This document shows positions 17,674 to 27,711 of a stretch of 64,000 nt of DNA, piece after piece. Position numbers and translations under genes: made by a program. Positions within the stretch are counted from its first letter, which is position 1, and every line of letters starts with the position of its first letter. The stretch comes from CAYYKD01 sp964471825 (GTDB lineage Bacteria; Spirochaetota; GWE2-31-10; CAYYKD01), in assembly GCA_964471825.1 (NCBI GenBank), contig CAYYKD010000001.1:62001-126000 (forward strand). The letters run 5' to 3'. The notes under the pieces are model-generated. The model was given only the letters and a program-made list of their open reading frames with translations, did not search any database and had not been told where the DNA came from.

Positions 17674-19380
17674 ATGCAAAAATTAGTTGATAGAATATTT
17701 GGCGTTAAGATAAACAAAACTAGGGTTCGACCATTAGTGGTCAAGATATTACTTCTGTTTATAGTATTTATTCTTGCATCAAATTTTGCATCCAACTATA
17801 TAAACTTGATATTTAACCGTGCGGAGATGGTAAACAGACTTAAAGAATCATTAATTAAAGATCTAAAAACAATTTATAACTATGCTAATTCGCAATTTGA
17901 GATATTTCAGTTTAATAATGACATTAAGGCGGCTATGGCCAATATCGAGTCTAGATCTAAACTTGATTTTACCTTGCAAAAATCTGTCCTACTTGCAGTT
18001 AAAGAAAATGGTGAGTACCTTGCTCAAAGCTATAATTATGATAAGGAGATCTACTTTACAGATAAAGCTGCTCTAGAGCAGATGATTAGCAGTAGAGAAG
18101 CCTCTATAAATGAAGATTTTATATATTTTAGATACGGTAAGAGTAAGTATTACGGCGTATATAAGTACAACCCCAACTGGAACTCCTACATTATCCGAGG
18201 TGAAGAGGTAAATGAGTTCTATAAAAGATCTAACGACATATTTCTTATTGTCTCTCTGATAATTCTTATTATGACGATTGCCTCATCCATAGTAGGTGCA
18301 ATGCTGATAAGCTTTATTTTAAGGTTTATTCATACCATTACTAAACAGATTATGGATATGCTAGACAATCAAAAGCTTGGAATCATAGATCTTCAGGGTG
18401 CAACTAATGATGATGTAACATTCCTTGGTGTTGCATTTAATTCACTTTCCAGTACAATAAGCAATCTGATGAACATATTCCTCAAATTTGTTAATAAGGA
18501 TATTGCAAATAAGGCATATAAGGATAAAGAGATTAGACTTGAAGGCTCTAAAAAAGATCTTACAGTACTCTTTTCAGATATCAGAAGTTTTACATTTATG
18601 ACTGAAACTCTTGGTATTGACATTATTAAGCTGCTGAATCTTCACTATGAAAGTGCAATTCACTATATCAGCCTTCATGAGGGACTTGTCGGTTCAATAA
18701 TAGGTGATGCACTTCTCGCTGTCTACGGAGCCCTCGATGAGATTAGTGAGAACAAATCCTACCAGGCATTAAAATCTGCCTACGATATACAGATGGTTAC
18801 AGGAAACCTCAGAACCTCCATGAAAAAGATCAGGGAGGAACTGGAAAAAAAGTTCGGTGCATTGAGTGAAGAAGAAGAGAGAGTATTTAGAGCTGTACTA
18901 ATTGAAGTAGGAGTCGGAATTGACGGCGGAGATGTATTTTACGGTACAATAGGCTCAAGCAGTAGGATGACTAATACCGTAATCGGCGATAATGTTAACA
19001 GTGCCTCAAGACTTGAGGGGCTTACCAGGGTATACAATGTACCTGTTATCTGTTCAGAATACATTAAAGACGATATTGAGAAAAATGTTAAAAACCATGG
19101 CATTAGATTTGTTGAGTTGGATACAGTTCTGGTAAAGGGAAAAACAATAGGCAGAAAAGTATTCTGGCCTATACAGGAAAAAGATTTAAATGACGGATCT
19201 AGAGAGGCAATTAATAACTTCTCTGTAGGCCTAAAAATGTATTATGCCGGCGAATGGGAGAAAAGTGTTGAATGGTTTAACAACTGCAATCTTCCTATGG
19301 CAGACGAATTTCTGGATAGAACAAAAAATTATAAAAAACCAACCGGATGGAACGGAATATGGACAATGACAACCAAGTAG
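17674..19380 (+). CDS. Membrane-bound class III adenylate/guanylate cyclase
   Basis: 568 residues: a membrane helix at about 22-45, an extracytoplasmic sensor region to about 188, a second helix (189-216), a HAMP-like linker, then a class III cyclase domain from about 295. Both metal aspartates are present (F-S-D302-I-R and G-D345), as are N442 and R446 in D-N-V-N-S-A-S-R. The base-selecting lysine expected four residues before Asp345 is Ser341, while the partner position keeps a threonine (T435). There is also an insertion of about 30 residues (380-410). The product is therefore not certain to be cAMP. A cyclic-nucleotide-binding protein is encoded at the far end of the same gene group. Confidence 0.88.
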   Translation: MQKLVDRIFGVKINKTRVRPLVVKILLLFIVFILASNFASNYINLIFNRAEMVNRLKESLIKDLKTIYNYANSQFEIFQFNNDIKAAMANIESRSKLDFTLQKSVLLAVKENGEYLAQSYNYDKEIYFTDKAALEQMISSREASINEDFIYFRYGKSKYYGVYKYNPNWNSYIIRGEEVNEFYKRSNDIFLIVSLIILIMTIASSIVGAMLISFILRFIHTITKQIMDMLDNQKLGIIDLQGATNDDVTFLGVAFNSLSSTISNLMNIFLKFVNKDIANKAYKDKEIRLEGSKKDLTVLFSDIRSFTFMTETLGIDIIKLLNLHYESAIHYISLHEGLVGSIIGDALLAVYGALDEISENKSYQALKSAYDIQMVTGNLRTSMKKIREELEKKFGALSEEEERVFRAVLIEVGVGIDGGDVFYGTIGSSSRMTNTVIGDNVNSASRLEGLTRVYNVPVICSEYIKDDIEKNVKNHGIRFVELDTVLVKGKTIGRKVFWPIQEKDLNDGSREAINNFSVGLKMYYAGEWEKSVEWFNNCNLPMADEFLDRTKNYKKPTGWNGIWTMTTK

Positions 19381-20888
19381 TTAAGCGGGACAATCCTACA
19401 AAACTTTTTCTAAAAGATACAGAGAATTTTATATCTGATTCTAAAGATCTCTACAACCTTGATACAGAGTTTGAAAAAACCAAAAAGAATAGAAATCTTA
19501 GGTACAAGATAATATTTACAACATTTGTATTGTTACTTATCGGCATAAGTTATTTTGTTGCCTACATTGTTGAGAAGCAAAATAGAAACTTAAAAGTTTC
19601 AATAGAAGAGTTTAATGATGTAAATCTCCGCGAAATTCTTGCAGATGCCAAAAAAAACGAAAGTGAGAAAAGCATTCTTGAGAATCAACTGAAAAATCTG
19701 CAGTATGAAATGGATAGAACAATCGATTCTCTTAAAATTCAGACTCTAAGAGAGATCGAGTCAGTACAGTTTGACTCATCAACAGATTCTATGGAACAGA
19801 AAATATCTTTTATTAGAAATAAAGAATTTGCTCTGATTGAAAAAATCAAAAAAGAATATGAAGAAAAAATTAACGATAAAAAATTAGAAATAGAGTCTCT
19901 CGATAAAGAACTTGCCAACATTGACCAAAATAAACTGAATAAAGCTCGTGAAACAGAGATGGTAATCAACAGTCAACAAAAGATCACTGATATGAGGCTT
20001 GATGCACAGAGAAAAACCTATGAGACTCAGATATCAGAAATAAAACAGGGTAATGTTGTCGCTTTAAGAAATACTAAAAACTATTATGAGAGACGAATTA
20101 ATCTAATAAACCGGGCTCATAAAAAGGAAATTGATGAATTAATACTAAAATTCAATCCTATCTTTCAGAATAACCTGATACAAAAGATAGCAGACACAAC
20201 TGCAGATTTTGCACAGACTGATATTGATCTATTTTTCTTTGATGATAATGAGTTAAAGATCAACCTCCTGCAAGCAGACAAAGAGGGGATTCTGTCATCT
20301 TCAGATTACGAGGAAATTACACTTAGATCAACTAAATCAAGAATGCTATCTGAGTATATCGCTGCTATCCCATTTGTCAACTCCGTACCCTTGGTACTTA
20401 AACACATTGATTTAAACACGCGTAGAGTTAGACTATACTATGAACGATGGATAAAATCATTACTTGAAAACACACTTGAGAAGTCTAAAACAATTGAGGC
20501 AAATCTTAGCACTATAGAAAAACTTAATAGTCAATTAGAGAATCTTGAGTCACAGAAGAGTGCAATACTTCAAGCAATTGAAGCACAATCTAAAGAAGCA
20601 TTTGTGCCACCTCAAGCAGATGAAAATCTTGTAGGTTACATATTAGATAGCAAAGATATATTTAATATTAGTTTTGTATTTATTGATGACTATATACCAG
20701 GAAACTTAAAGACCTGTACGATTTATCGAAACTCTAAGGAAAAAATCGGTACTGCAGTGTTTGTTAAAAAAGGAAATAAGTTTGTATTACAACAGGGGAT
20801 TCTCACAAATATTAGAAAACCTATTAGTCCATTTGATAAAATTGTTGTGTTAAAATCCGAGCCGTCAACAAATCAGCCATTGGAGTAA
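19359..20888 (+). CDS. Coiled-coil membrane protein of unknown function
   Basis: About 509 residues: a short cytoplasmic N terminus, one membrane helix (about 45-68), a very long Glu/Lys-rich coiled coil (about 75-260), a second coil near 360-410, and a compact beta-rich C-terminal domain (about 425-505). The gene overlaps the cyclase stop by 22 bases, so the two are translationally coupled and likely act together. An ATG at 19347 is also in frame; I prefer 19359, which has GGAACGGA before it. I do not recognise a family. Confidence 0.75.
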   Translation: MDNDNQVVKRDNPTKLFLKDTENFISDSKDLYNLDTEFEKTKKNRNLRYKIIFTTFVLLLIGISYFVAYIVEKQNRNLKVSIEEFNDVNLREILADAKKNESEKSILENQLKNLQYEMDRTIDSLKIQTLREIESVQFDSSTDSMEQKISFIRNKEFALIEKIKKEYEEKINDKKLEIESLDKELANIDQNKLNKARETEMVINSQQKITDMRLDAQRKTYETQISEIKQGNVVALRNTKNYYERRINLINRAHKKEIDELILKFNPIFQNNLIQKIADTTADFAQTDIDLFFFDDNELKINLLQADKEGILSSSDYEEITLRSTKSRMLSEYIAAIPFVNSVPLVLKHIDLNTRRVRLYYERWIKSLLENTLEKSKTIEANLSTIEKLNSQLENLESQKSAILQAIEAQSKEAFVPPQADENLVGYILDSKDIFNISFVFIDDYIPGNLKTCTIYRNSKEKIGTAVFVKKGNKFVLQQGILTNIRKPISPFDKIVVLKSEPSTNQPLE

Positions 20889-20922
20889 AATTACACTTTT
20901 TTTTTATTATTTCTTTACTTTA

Positions 20923-20951
20923 CTTGACTCATGATTTTTTATCTGATATAT
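20923..20951 (+). promoter_or_regulatory. Promoter of the envelope protein gene
   Basis: TTGACT (20923-20928), 17 bases, TATATT (20946-20951). The ATG at 20982 follows an AGGGGG ribosome site. An oligo-T stretch (20896-20904) just before the promoter may mark the end of the preceding transcript. Confidence 0.5.
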
Positions 20952-20981
20952 TAAATTTTAATATGATATTTAGGGGGTTTT

Positions 20982-21923
20982 ATGATAAATTTTAGACATC
21001 TAAGGGTTTTACTGGTTCTGTTAGTGTTAATCGGGTTGAATAATGTTGTGTTTTCAGAAGAGGGGCAGACAGAGGAAAGCAAATTTGCACCCTACCTGAC
21101 TCTAACAAATGAAGCGGAAGTATCTACAGCAGTTGAAGGTCAATCACTTACATTTGGTTCATTTACAAACATTGTTAATCTAGATATGGGAGTATATATT
21201 ACTCTTACGGATATGATTGGTATATATCCGTATATCGGAGTTTCTGACTTTGCAGTCTCTATGGGAAGTAACGGAATATTAGCTGATATCTACGGTATGA
21301 TATATGCCGGTATCGGAACAACAATTACACCTATTGATATGCTCTCTATTAATATCGGACTTGTTAATACAGAGTTCGTAGGAATTGATAAGGTTGTATA
21401 TGCAGGTTTTAGTCTCTATACAGGCATAACACTTGAAGTAGAGGCGGCTTTTATATCACTTGATATAGCTAACTATCTAAATCCACTTTTTAATAATACA
21501 ACCGTGCTTCTATGGGACACCATAACCTATGAATTAACTTTCAATTTTCTAAACTTCATTAATCCTAAAATAAATACCGGTCTTTTTGTACAGGGAGAGC
21601 TATTTACAAGTAATGATTTTGCTAATGGAAGTTTTACAGGTTTTAGTTACTCAAACGAATTATTTGCAGGTATAATAACAAATCCAATAGAGTCGTTTAA
21701 ACTATATGTTTTGTTTGCAATGTACAACTATGGAGCATTTGATGATGGATATAAAGCTATCGATGGAAGATCAGATGCATTAGGTATGAAGATAGGCATG
21801 AGTTTTACACATAATTGGTTTAATGCAGAGATTAACTACATACCTAAATTTGGAGTCTACACAGATGGCGTGATCGGTGGAACTGAGCATTGTTTTCAGG
21901 TAAATATAGGTATTACATTATAG
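20982..21923 (+). CDS. Exported beta-rich envelope protein, unknown function
   Basis: 313 residues. The signal peptide (about 1-26, ending V-V-F-S) is followed by a sequence of alternating polar/apolar strands with many Gly, Thr and aromatic residues, ending in an aromatic-polar pattern (C-F-Q-V-N-I-G-I-T-L) typical of the last strand of outer-membrane beta barrels. It is probably an outer-membrane barrel of 12-16 strands. It lies between the cyclase pair and the NTT-like transporter; whether it belongs functionally to either is unknown. Confidence 0.7.
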   Translation: MINFRHLRVLLVLLVLIGLNNVVFSEEGQTEESKFAPYLTLTNEAEVSTAVEGQSLTFGSFTNIVNLDMGVYITLTDMIGIYPYIGVSDFAVSMGSNGILADIYGMIYAGIGTTITPIDMLSINIGLVNTEFVGIDKVVYAGFSLYTGITLEVEAAFISLDIANYLNPLFNNTTVLLWDTITYELTFNFLNFINPKINTGLFVQGELFTSNDFANGSFTGFSYSNELFAGIITNPIESFKLYVLFAMYNYGAFDDGYKAIDGRSDALGMKIGMSFTHNWFNAEINYIPKFGVYTDGVIGGTEHCFQVNIGITL

Positions 21924-21945
21924 CCATTAATTTCTAGGATATCTT

Positions 21946-24600
21946 TTGAACAGGACTGTTTTATTACTAATATGCCGCTCTTTTCTAAAAGGGGCGGCAT
22001 TAATTATTCTAGAGGTGGCAGTAACACCTCTATTTTTATCACAGGTTTCATACTCAAAACTCCCCTCAGTCTATATAGGGATAGCAATTTTCACAATAAT
22101 CTCAGGTTTGCTGTTTAGGAAGTTTGACAAAAGCACCTCATACAGCAAACTTATATCATACACGCTATTCATTATGATATTCGTTACAGTTATTGCTATT
22201 GTTCCGGTATTGATCTCTATCAATCTCCTAACAGTATCAATACTAATGATAGTAAAGGCCTTTTTTTGGATACTTGTAAATATTGAATTCTGGAGTGTTG
22301 CACAGGCTGTTTTAAACATAAGAGAGGGTAAAAAATACTTTGCCCTGGTAAGCTCCGGTGAAATAGCAGCTACAATTATTATCGGTACAGTATTACTTCT
22401 TTTTTTAAATAACTCAAGTGTCTTTTTATTACTTCTTATTGTAATAGTAATCCTACTTTTCTATCTTATATCATTTATAATGATTAGGACATTAAATAAA
22501 CCCTCTTTTAGAGATGATACCAACGCAATTAATGATACCGCAAAAGTCAAAAGATCCCTATCAAAGTTATTAAACAATAAATTTATTATATTTTATTTTT
22601 TTGTGGCATTTATAAGTTCATTAGGATTCTATCTCGTGGATTTTTTATTTCTAAATCAGGCACAGAAATTTATTGCTGATGAGCTAATATTAAGAAGGTT
22701 CTTCAGTCTATTCTTTATGATTCTAGGGCTTGTGAATTTGGTTGGAACCCTTTTTGTGTCCGGTAAGATAATCGTAAGATTGGGTATCAAAGGAATTGTA
22801 ATCTTGTTGCCATTTGCAATAACACTATTAACAGGTGCATCAATTACTGCATTGTTTTGTAATCTCACATTTTTACTTTTTATTCTCGCTGTATCGTCAA
22901 AAGGGTTTGACGATGTTATAAGGGTCAATTTCGAGTACCCGTCACAAAAAATTATGCTTCAAATTGTTCCGCCAAATGAACGGTTTAGGCTCTTAGCAAT
23001 TCAGGAAACACTCGTTGAGCCGATAGCTATCGGGCTTTCAGGAATTATACTGCTTCTATTATCGACCAAGACTTATTTAGTTTATATACTTCTATTAACA
23101 ATAGCCGGAGTCTGGCTTAGTTTGGCATTCCTACTTAGAAAACAATACACTGTTTTTCTGATTTCATCATATAATAAAAAGAGATTTGATCCCGATCATC
23201 TTGAGTCATACGACCCCTCGATCCTTCAAATCATAGATAGAGGACTTAACAGTAAATATCCTGACGAGATTGTCTATGCAGTTAACCTTGCACAGTCCGT
23301 CTGTATAAATAAACCAGGTATGATAATAAAAAGTAAAAACCTACAGGATATATCAGTAGAACTATGGTTTGAAAATATAATAAGGCAGTGCATTAAGTCA
23401 GAAAACAAGATTCTTGTAAAATTTATCCTCGAAAAAATTAGAACGATAAAACCAAATCAGATCGAGAAAGATTTAAAAGATATTCTATCAAATCCGGCTT
23501 TTAATAACAGCCCGATTATATCAGAATGTGCTTTTATATTGACATCTGTCTATAATGTATATGATGGATTGGATCAGATCAATACAGATGTAAAATTCAA
23601 TTACTTAAACGCAGGACTTCTTGCAGGAGCATTTTGCTGTTCAGATTCGCATATCAGAGATAGGGCAACTGCCGATATATTAAGCCTGAGCGATAATGAC
23701 GAACTATTTTTAAATATATTAGAAAAAATCTCGATCAATAATAAATATAGCAACATATTTGACAACTATCTGATTGCCTACATAGAATCTAAAAATAAGA
23801 ACCATGTAAGACAGGCAATAAGAATTGGTGGTTTAGTATCAATTAACTATCTCTATGATAAATTCGAAAAAATCGCTGATGATGTCAAACTCTACAAACC
23901 GCTTATACGGGCAGTCTCCGGTAATCAGATCAAGCTGGAGGCTCTGTTTAAACGGCTTCATGGATTAAACGATATTCTACATTCAAGGAAGGAATATGCT
24001 CTGTGTAAAATAGCCGGTTACATAGAGACCAAGATCATCCAAACTATACTTGTTTTGATGTCATCAAGTGTTGGACTTTTAAATCGATATTTTTTATATG
24101 AATCATTTAGAAAAGTTGTTATACGGGATGGTCTTATTGTTTCTAAAAGTGAAGTGTATAGATTAATCTCCGATGAAGTTAAAACAGGCATTTCAAAGCA
24201 AACTTTCTTACTAAGACTTAAAAATCTCAATCTTGATTATCAAGTTCATGACTTACTAATCAACTCATTTCAATCGGAAATTGCACTTCACAAAAGGTTC
24301 GTATTTCAGCTTCTCTCAGTATTGTATAATCCGAACACAATTATGAAAATAGAGAACGAGTTTTTTTATAGACACTCAAATAGACAGGCACTTGCGATAG
24401 AATCCCTTGAGTCATTGTTGGCCTCTGATTTAAAAAAGGAAATAATTCCATTTATTGAAGGGACGAATCCAAATGAAGTGGGAAACCACTTTGACCTTAC
24501 AAGTTCGGTTGATTTGATAAATCATCTGGATAAATTTTTAAGTGAAACAGATATTTCACCGCTTACAGTTTTGCTGATAGAAAGAATTATAGAAAAATAA
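21946..24600 (+). CDS. NTT/MFS-like transporter with C-terminal helical repeats
   Basis: 884 residues. The first 410 or so contain about 11-12 membrane helices and resemble ATP/ADP translocase-type (NTT, Tlc) carriers, with segments such as F-W-S-V-A-Q-A-V-L-N-I-R-E-G-K-K near residue 110. The remaining 470 residues are soluble, alpha-helical and HEAT-like. NTT proteins of free-living bacteria are known to carry HEAT and cyclic-nucleotide-binding domains; here the latter is a separate gene 15 bases downstream. The substrate cannot be predicted and need not be a nucleotide. The start is TTG at 21946, six bases after AGGA. Confidence 0.75.
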   Translation: MNRTVLLLICRSFLKGAALIILEVAVTPLFLSQVSYSKLPSVYIGIAIFTIISGLLFRKFDKSTSYSKLISYTLFIMIFVTVIAIVPVLISINLLTVSILMIVKAFFWILVNIEFWSVAQAVLNIREGKKYFALVSSGEIAATIIIGTVLLLFLNNSSVFLLLLIVIVILLFYLISFIMIRTLNKPSFRDDTNAINDTAKVKRSLSKLLNNKFIIFYFFVAFISSLGFYLVDFLFLNQAQKFIADELILRRFFSLFFMILGLVNLVGTLFVSGKIIVRLGIKGIVILLPFAITLLTGASITALFCNLTFLLFILAVSSKGFDDVIRVNFEYPSQKIMLQIVPPNERFRLLAIQETLVEPIAIGLSGIILLLLSTKTYLVYILLLTIAGVWLSLAFLLRKQYTVFLISSYNKKRFDPDHLESYDPSILQIIDRGLNSKYPDEIVYAVNLAQSVCINKPGMIIKSKNLQDISVELWFENIIRQCIKSENKILVKFILEKIRTIKPNQIEKDLKDILSNPAFNNSPIISECAFILTSVYNVYDGLDQINTDVKFNYLNAGLLAGAFCCSDSHIRDRATADILSLSDNDELFLNILEKISINNKYSNIFDNYLIAYIESKNKNHVRQAIRIGGLVSINYLYDKFEKIADDVKLYKPLIRAVSGNQIKLEALFKRLHGLNDILHSRKEYALCKIAGYIETKIIQTILVLMSSSVGLLNRYFLYESFRKVVIRDGLIVSKSEVYRLISDEVKTGISKQTFLLRLKNLNLDYQVHDLLINSFQSEIALHKRFVFQLLSVLYNPNTIMKIENEFFYRHSNRQALAIESLESLLASDLKKEIIPFIEGTNPNEVGNHFDLTSSVDLINHLDKFLSETDISPLTVLLIERIIEK

Positions 24601-24615
24601 ACAAAGGATAATTAT

Positions 24616-25056
24616 ATGCAGGATATAGAAAAAATTTTAATATTGAAAACCGTATCAATTTTTTCGGAAGTTCCCGAGATCTATCTTGGAGAAATCGCCG
24701 GTTTAATTGAGGAAGTTGAGCTGGAGGATGGCGATCAAATTATCACAAAAGGTGAAATTGGTACAGAGATGTTTATAATTGTATCAGGTGCTGTAATAAT
24801 CTATGATGGATCAACAGAGCTTGCTGTATTAAATGAGAGGGCTGTCTTTGGTGAACTTGCCGCTCTATCGCCTGAGCCTAGAATTGCATCAGCAAGAGCC
24901 TCAGGTGATACACTTCTATTTAAAATATGCGGCGATGATCTATTTGAGTTAATAACAGACAATACAGATATGGTAAGAGGGCTTGTGAAATACTTAATCA
25001 ATGAGATGCGCAGAGTCTACAACATTATAAACCTGGCAGCTATTGAAAATAAATAA
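24616..25056 (+). CDS. Small cyclic-nucleotide-binding domain protein
   Basis: 146 residues forming essentially one cNMP-binding (CRP-like) beta-roll without a DNA-binding domain. Typical features are I-x-x-G-E-I-G-T-E-M-F-I-I-V-S-G-x-x-x-I near residue 42, and the phosphate-binding cassette F-G-E-L-A-A-L-S-P-E-P-R-I-A-S-A-R-A at about 77-94, where the Glu and Arg contact cyclic nucleotide ribose-phosphate. It directly follows the transporter gene and so is a likely regulatory subunit for it, sensing the product of a cyclase such as the one encoded at 17674. Confidence 0.88.
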   Translation: MQDIEKILILKTVSIFSEVPEIYLGEIAGLIEEVELEDGDQIITKGEIGTEMFIIVSGAVIIYDGSTELAVLNERAVFGELAALSPEPRIASARASGDTLLFKICGDDLFELITDNTDMVRGLVKYLINEMRRVYNIINLAAIENK

Positions 25057-25062
25057 AACTAT

Positions 25063-25141
25063 AAAAAAAGGTGAGGCTATCATTGATTTAATCGTTTTTT
25101 TAAGATTAAAAAATTGATAAATCAATAATTATTCGCCTCAC
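25063..25141 (-). terminator. Rho-independent terminator of the RND operon
   Basis: On the minus strand GTGAGGC (25141-25135) pairs with GCCTCAC (25077-25071) and an inner ATTGATTTA/TAAATCAAT arm (25118-25126 with 25082-25090) extends the stem. A C-T7 tract follows (25070-25063). It lies right after the stop of the outer-membrane barrel gene and between convergent genes, so it may also stop plus-strand transcripts. Confidence 0.65.
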
Positions 25142-25151
25142 ACATATCATC

Positions 25152-26867
25152 TTATTTGACTAACATTATATCCCATTTATAACTAATCGCTAAATAGATG
25201 CCTGCGTCATTCTTAAATATGCCTATTTTATCTTTCTCGTTTTGAATTATTGAATCAATGTAATCATTGTTTTCACTTCCATCATTTACTATCTGTTTCA
25301 TGTACTGATCTACCTGTTTGTACTTAACCCATGAGAAAAACAGATTTGCACCAACTACGATTTTTAAGGACTCAAAAGGCTCAACAGCGAACTCTGTGTT
25401 TAAATACAGGCTTCCATATCGCTCCTCGTGACTATAATCATAGAGAAGAGGTATTGTATAGACCGCACTAAATGATGGTTTCAATTTTACAGGTCCTGCA
25501 TAGAATGGAAACTCGGCAAATATTGCCAAACCCTGCTCAAAACCGGCCTGATAAAGCCCCATCTGATCAGTGATCGCTCTGTAATAGTATTTTTCCATGT
25601 AGGATTTGTCATGGGTCTTAGAATTTTCCGGCAAACCGTCCTTGTAGTCGCTATAAAAACCTGTGTCAAAACCCGGGATAAATTCCCCAAGATACTGAAT
25701 ATTAAAGTAGAAATCCCTGTCAGGACCAAATCTATAATCAAAACCGGTTACAAATGAAAGTTTGTGATTTCTAATCTTGTATGAACTTAGATCATAGTCC
25801 TCAGTCATCATATATGAACCCTCAAGCCAAAATCCAAAGTCATCAATCACTGTTTTAAAATCAGCATTTATTCTATGAACTCGCTTTCTTTCAAGTGTCA
25901 TCTTCTCGATTCGATAAAGGGCATAAGGTCCCGCGAGAGGAATGTTAAATAGGTCTCTGGCCATAGTTATAGTCGGTGTATAGTACTGATCAAAATCATA
26001 GATATACCCAAACGAAAACTCTGTCTTTGGAACTCTGAAATTTAGTTTAGCACCAATAACAGGTCTTGACAGATCAAATTTGTAGTTTTTTTCATCTATA
26101 TTTTTAGCATGGATCACTGTCCCGGGTATATCAAATGGATCTGATGTACTGTCATTTGACATTCCATAGAACAAGGCCTGTGGCACATTGTCTTTAAAAT
26201 CAACAGGAAATGCACTTTCCTGATAGAATGGCACATAGACAACCTCAACTTTAAATTGATCAACCGGCTCAAATGAAGTAACGAGACTTAAAACTGACAT
26301 TTTATCTGCATCAACTCCGGTAGAAAAGTCGCGTGGATTAAGCATGTCGGATGGGTTTATCTTATCAGCTGTTCCCCACTGATGGTAGATGTAACCTGCC
26401 TTGATATTAAACTTCCATAGATTAAAACCTATATAGTTTTCAAGTGGAACAACTTCTATGTTATCCGTACTAAATCCCTTGCTATCCAATTTTATTGCAA
26501 TATTCCAATTAGACACTAGATATATCAGACTTATATTACTCTTTATAAATTCATAGCTAAGTCCAATCTCATTATCGAAGTCAATTCTTCTGATATTTCC
26601 TTCAAGTACCTGATGATCGGGTATAACAGGAATATAGAAGTTAAATGATGACTCTCCAAACAGCTTAAACTCGTGCTTCATGTCTGTACTGTTATTGCTT
26701 GTTTTAGAATTTTTTGCATCGTCATTATTCGAACCATTCAAGCCTGTGTCACCTGAACTACCTGTTTTTCCAAAGAGGTCGCTGTAATCATCGGCTGCAA
26801 CAAAACCTGTTGAAACCATCACAAAAATTGTTAACAATAGGCTAAAAAATATATTAGTATTTTTCAT
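25152..26867 (-). CDS. Outer-membrane beta-barrel partner of the RND transporter
   Basis: 571 residues with a signal peptide (1-25, ending V-A-A). A low-complexity Asn/Ser/Gly linker follows (about 30-62), then an extended pattern of amphipathic strands rich in Tyr, Phe and Gly. Segments such as Y-I-Y-H-Q-W-G-T-A-D-K-I-N-P-S-D-M-L-N-P-R-D resemble DUF1302-type porin-like barrels. It is last in an operon after a LolA-like protein and an RND/MMPL transporter, so it is probably the outer-membrane component of a lipid or hydrophobic-compound export route. The cargo is unknown. Confidence 0.72.
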   Translation of the reverse strand: MKNTNIFFSLLLTIFVMVSTGFVAADDYSDLFGKTGSSGDTGLNGSNNDDAKNSKTSNNSTDMKHEFKLFGESSFNFYIPVIPDHQVLEGNIRRIDFDNEIGLSYEFIKSNISLIYLVSNWNIAIKLDSKGFSTDNIEVVPLENYIGFNLWKFNIKAGYIYHQWGTADKINPSDMLNPRDFSTGVDADKMSVLSLVTSFEPVDQFKVEVVYVPFYQESAFPVDFKDNVPQALFYGMSNDSTSDPFDIPGTVIHAKNIDEKNYKFDLSRPVIGAKLNFRVPKTEFSFGYIYDFDQYYTPTITMARDLFNIPLAGPYALYRIEKMTLERKRVHRINADFKTVIDDFGFWLEGSYMMTEDYDLSSYKIRNHKLSFVTGFDYRFGPDRDFYFNIQYLGEFIPGFDTGFYSDYKDGLPENSKTHDKSYMEKYYYRAITDQMGLYQAGFEQGLAIFAEFPFYAGPVKLKPSFSAVYTIPLLYDYSHEERYGSLYLNTEFAVEPFESLKIVVGANLFFSWVKYKQVDQYMKQIVNDGSENNDYIDSIIQNEKDKIGIFKNDAGIYLAISYKWDIMLVK

Positions 26868-26876
26868 AGTCCACCT

Positions 26877-27638
26877 CTACTTATCTAATGCTGCTACAGA
26901 AAAAACAGTATCGCTCAGTCCGGTATTTACCTTAACACCTGTTAACTCAAGGAGCGTCTTCGTGTTGTCTTTCAGGTTATCAAAAACCGTCTTGGTCGGA
27001 ATAATCACCCCGTCAATAACCTTCACCTCAACGATAACTATCCTCTTTATTAATTCATCACTTTTTGAGTCATAACATTCCATTCTATATAGAAAATCAT
27101 CTTTCTTGCTAATCCAGACAACAGCCCTTGAGTAAGGTGAGCCGGTATCAACGCTTCTTAACTCTACAACCGAATAATCAACACCATTTAAGGTCTCATC
27201 CTTGATGTATCTATATGAAAAATCATCATATTCTCGACTCTCAAGGTCATAGTATAGAATATCTGAGTTAACAAAACGACCATTCTTACCTGATGACGAG
27301 ATCAATCTTACCTTCTTCATTGTAGGCAGGTAGATCCGTTGTTCCTCAACTCCGTTTTTTGTTACCGATAAAAATTTTGTACCGCTGACATCGGCCGGTT
27401 CCATAAACCTGATAAATGTGCCTGTATATGCCTTTGTTTCCTTAGCGAACATCTCGAGTTTTCGAGATCTCTTATTACCTGACTTGTCAATCAATGTCAT
27501 AGCTGCAACCGCTGACATATCATTACTTTTCTTTAAACCAAAAGTTTTTCGGCCAATCTCCTCTCCCTTCGCATCCCCAAATACACTCATACAAACCATC
27601 AAAACTAAAATAACCAGTAAATACCTTGTTTTTTTCAT
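26877..27638 (-). CDS. LolA-like outer-membrane lipoprotein-sorting protein
   Basis: 253 residues with a cleavable signal (1-21, ending S-V-F-G). The mature part has the LolA/LolB-like pattern of the outer-membrane lipoprotein-sorting family, e.g. F-I-R-F-M-E-P-A-D-V-S-G-T-K-F-L (about 76-91) and Y-L-P-T-M-K-K-V-R-L-I. These periplasmic half-barrels bind lipids. The gene is sandwiched between the RND transporter and a barrel, so it is best read as a periplasmic carrier for that transporter rather than housekeeping LolA. A purine-only low-complexity tract separates it from the upstream gene. Confidence 0.82.
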   Translation of the reverse strand: MKKTRYLLVILVLMVCMSVFGDAKGEEIGRKTFGLKKSNDMSAVAAMTLIDKSGNKRSRKLEMFAKETKAYTGTFIRFMEPADVSGTKFLSVTKNGVEEQRIYLPTMKKVRLISSSGKNGRFVNSDILYYDLESREYDDFSYRYIKDETLNGVDYSVVELRSVDTGSPYSRAVVWISKKDDFLYRMECYDSKSDELIKRIVIVEVKVIDGVIIPTKTVFDNLKDNTKTLLELTGVKVNTGLSDTVFSVAALDK

Positions 27639-27711
27639 ACAATTACCCCTTTTTTATTTATTTTTTATTCTTTATTCTTTTTTTTTCTTTCTTTTTTATC
27701 ATAAGTTATAG

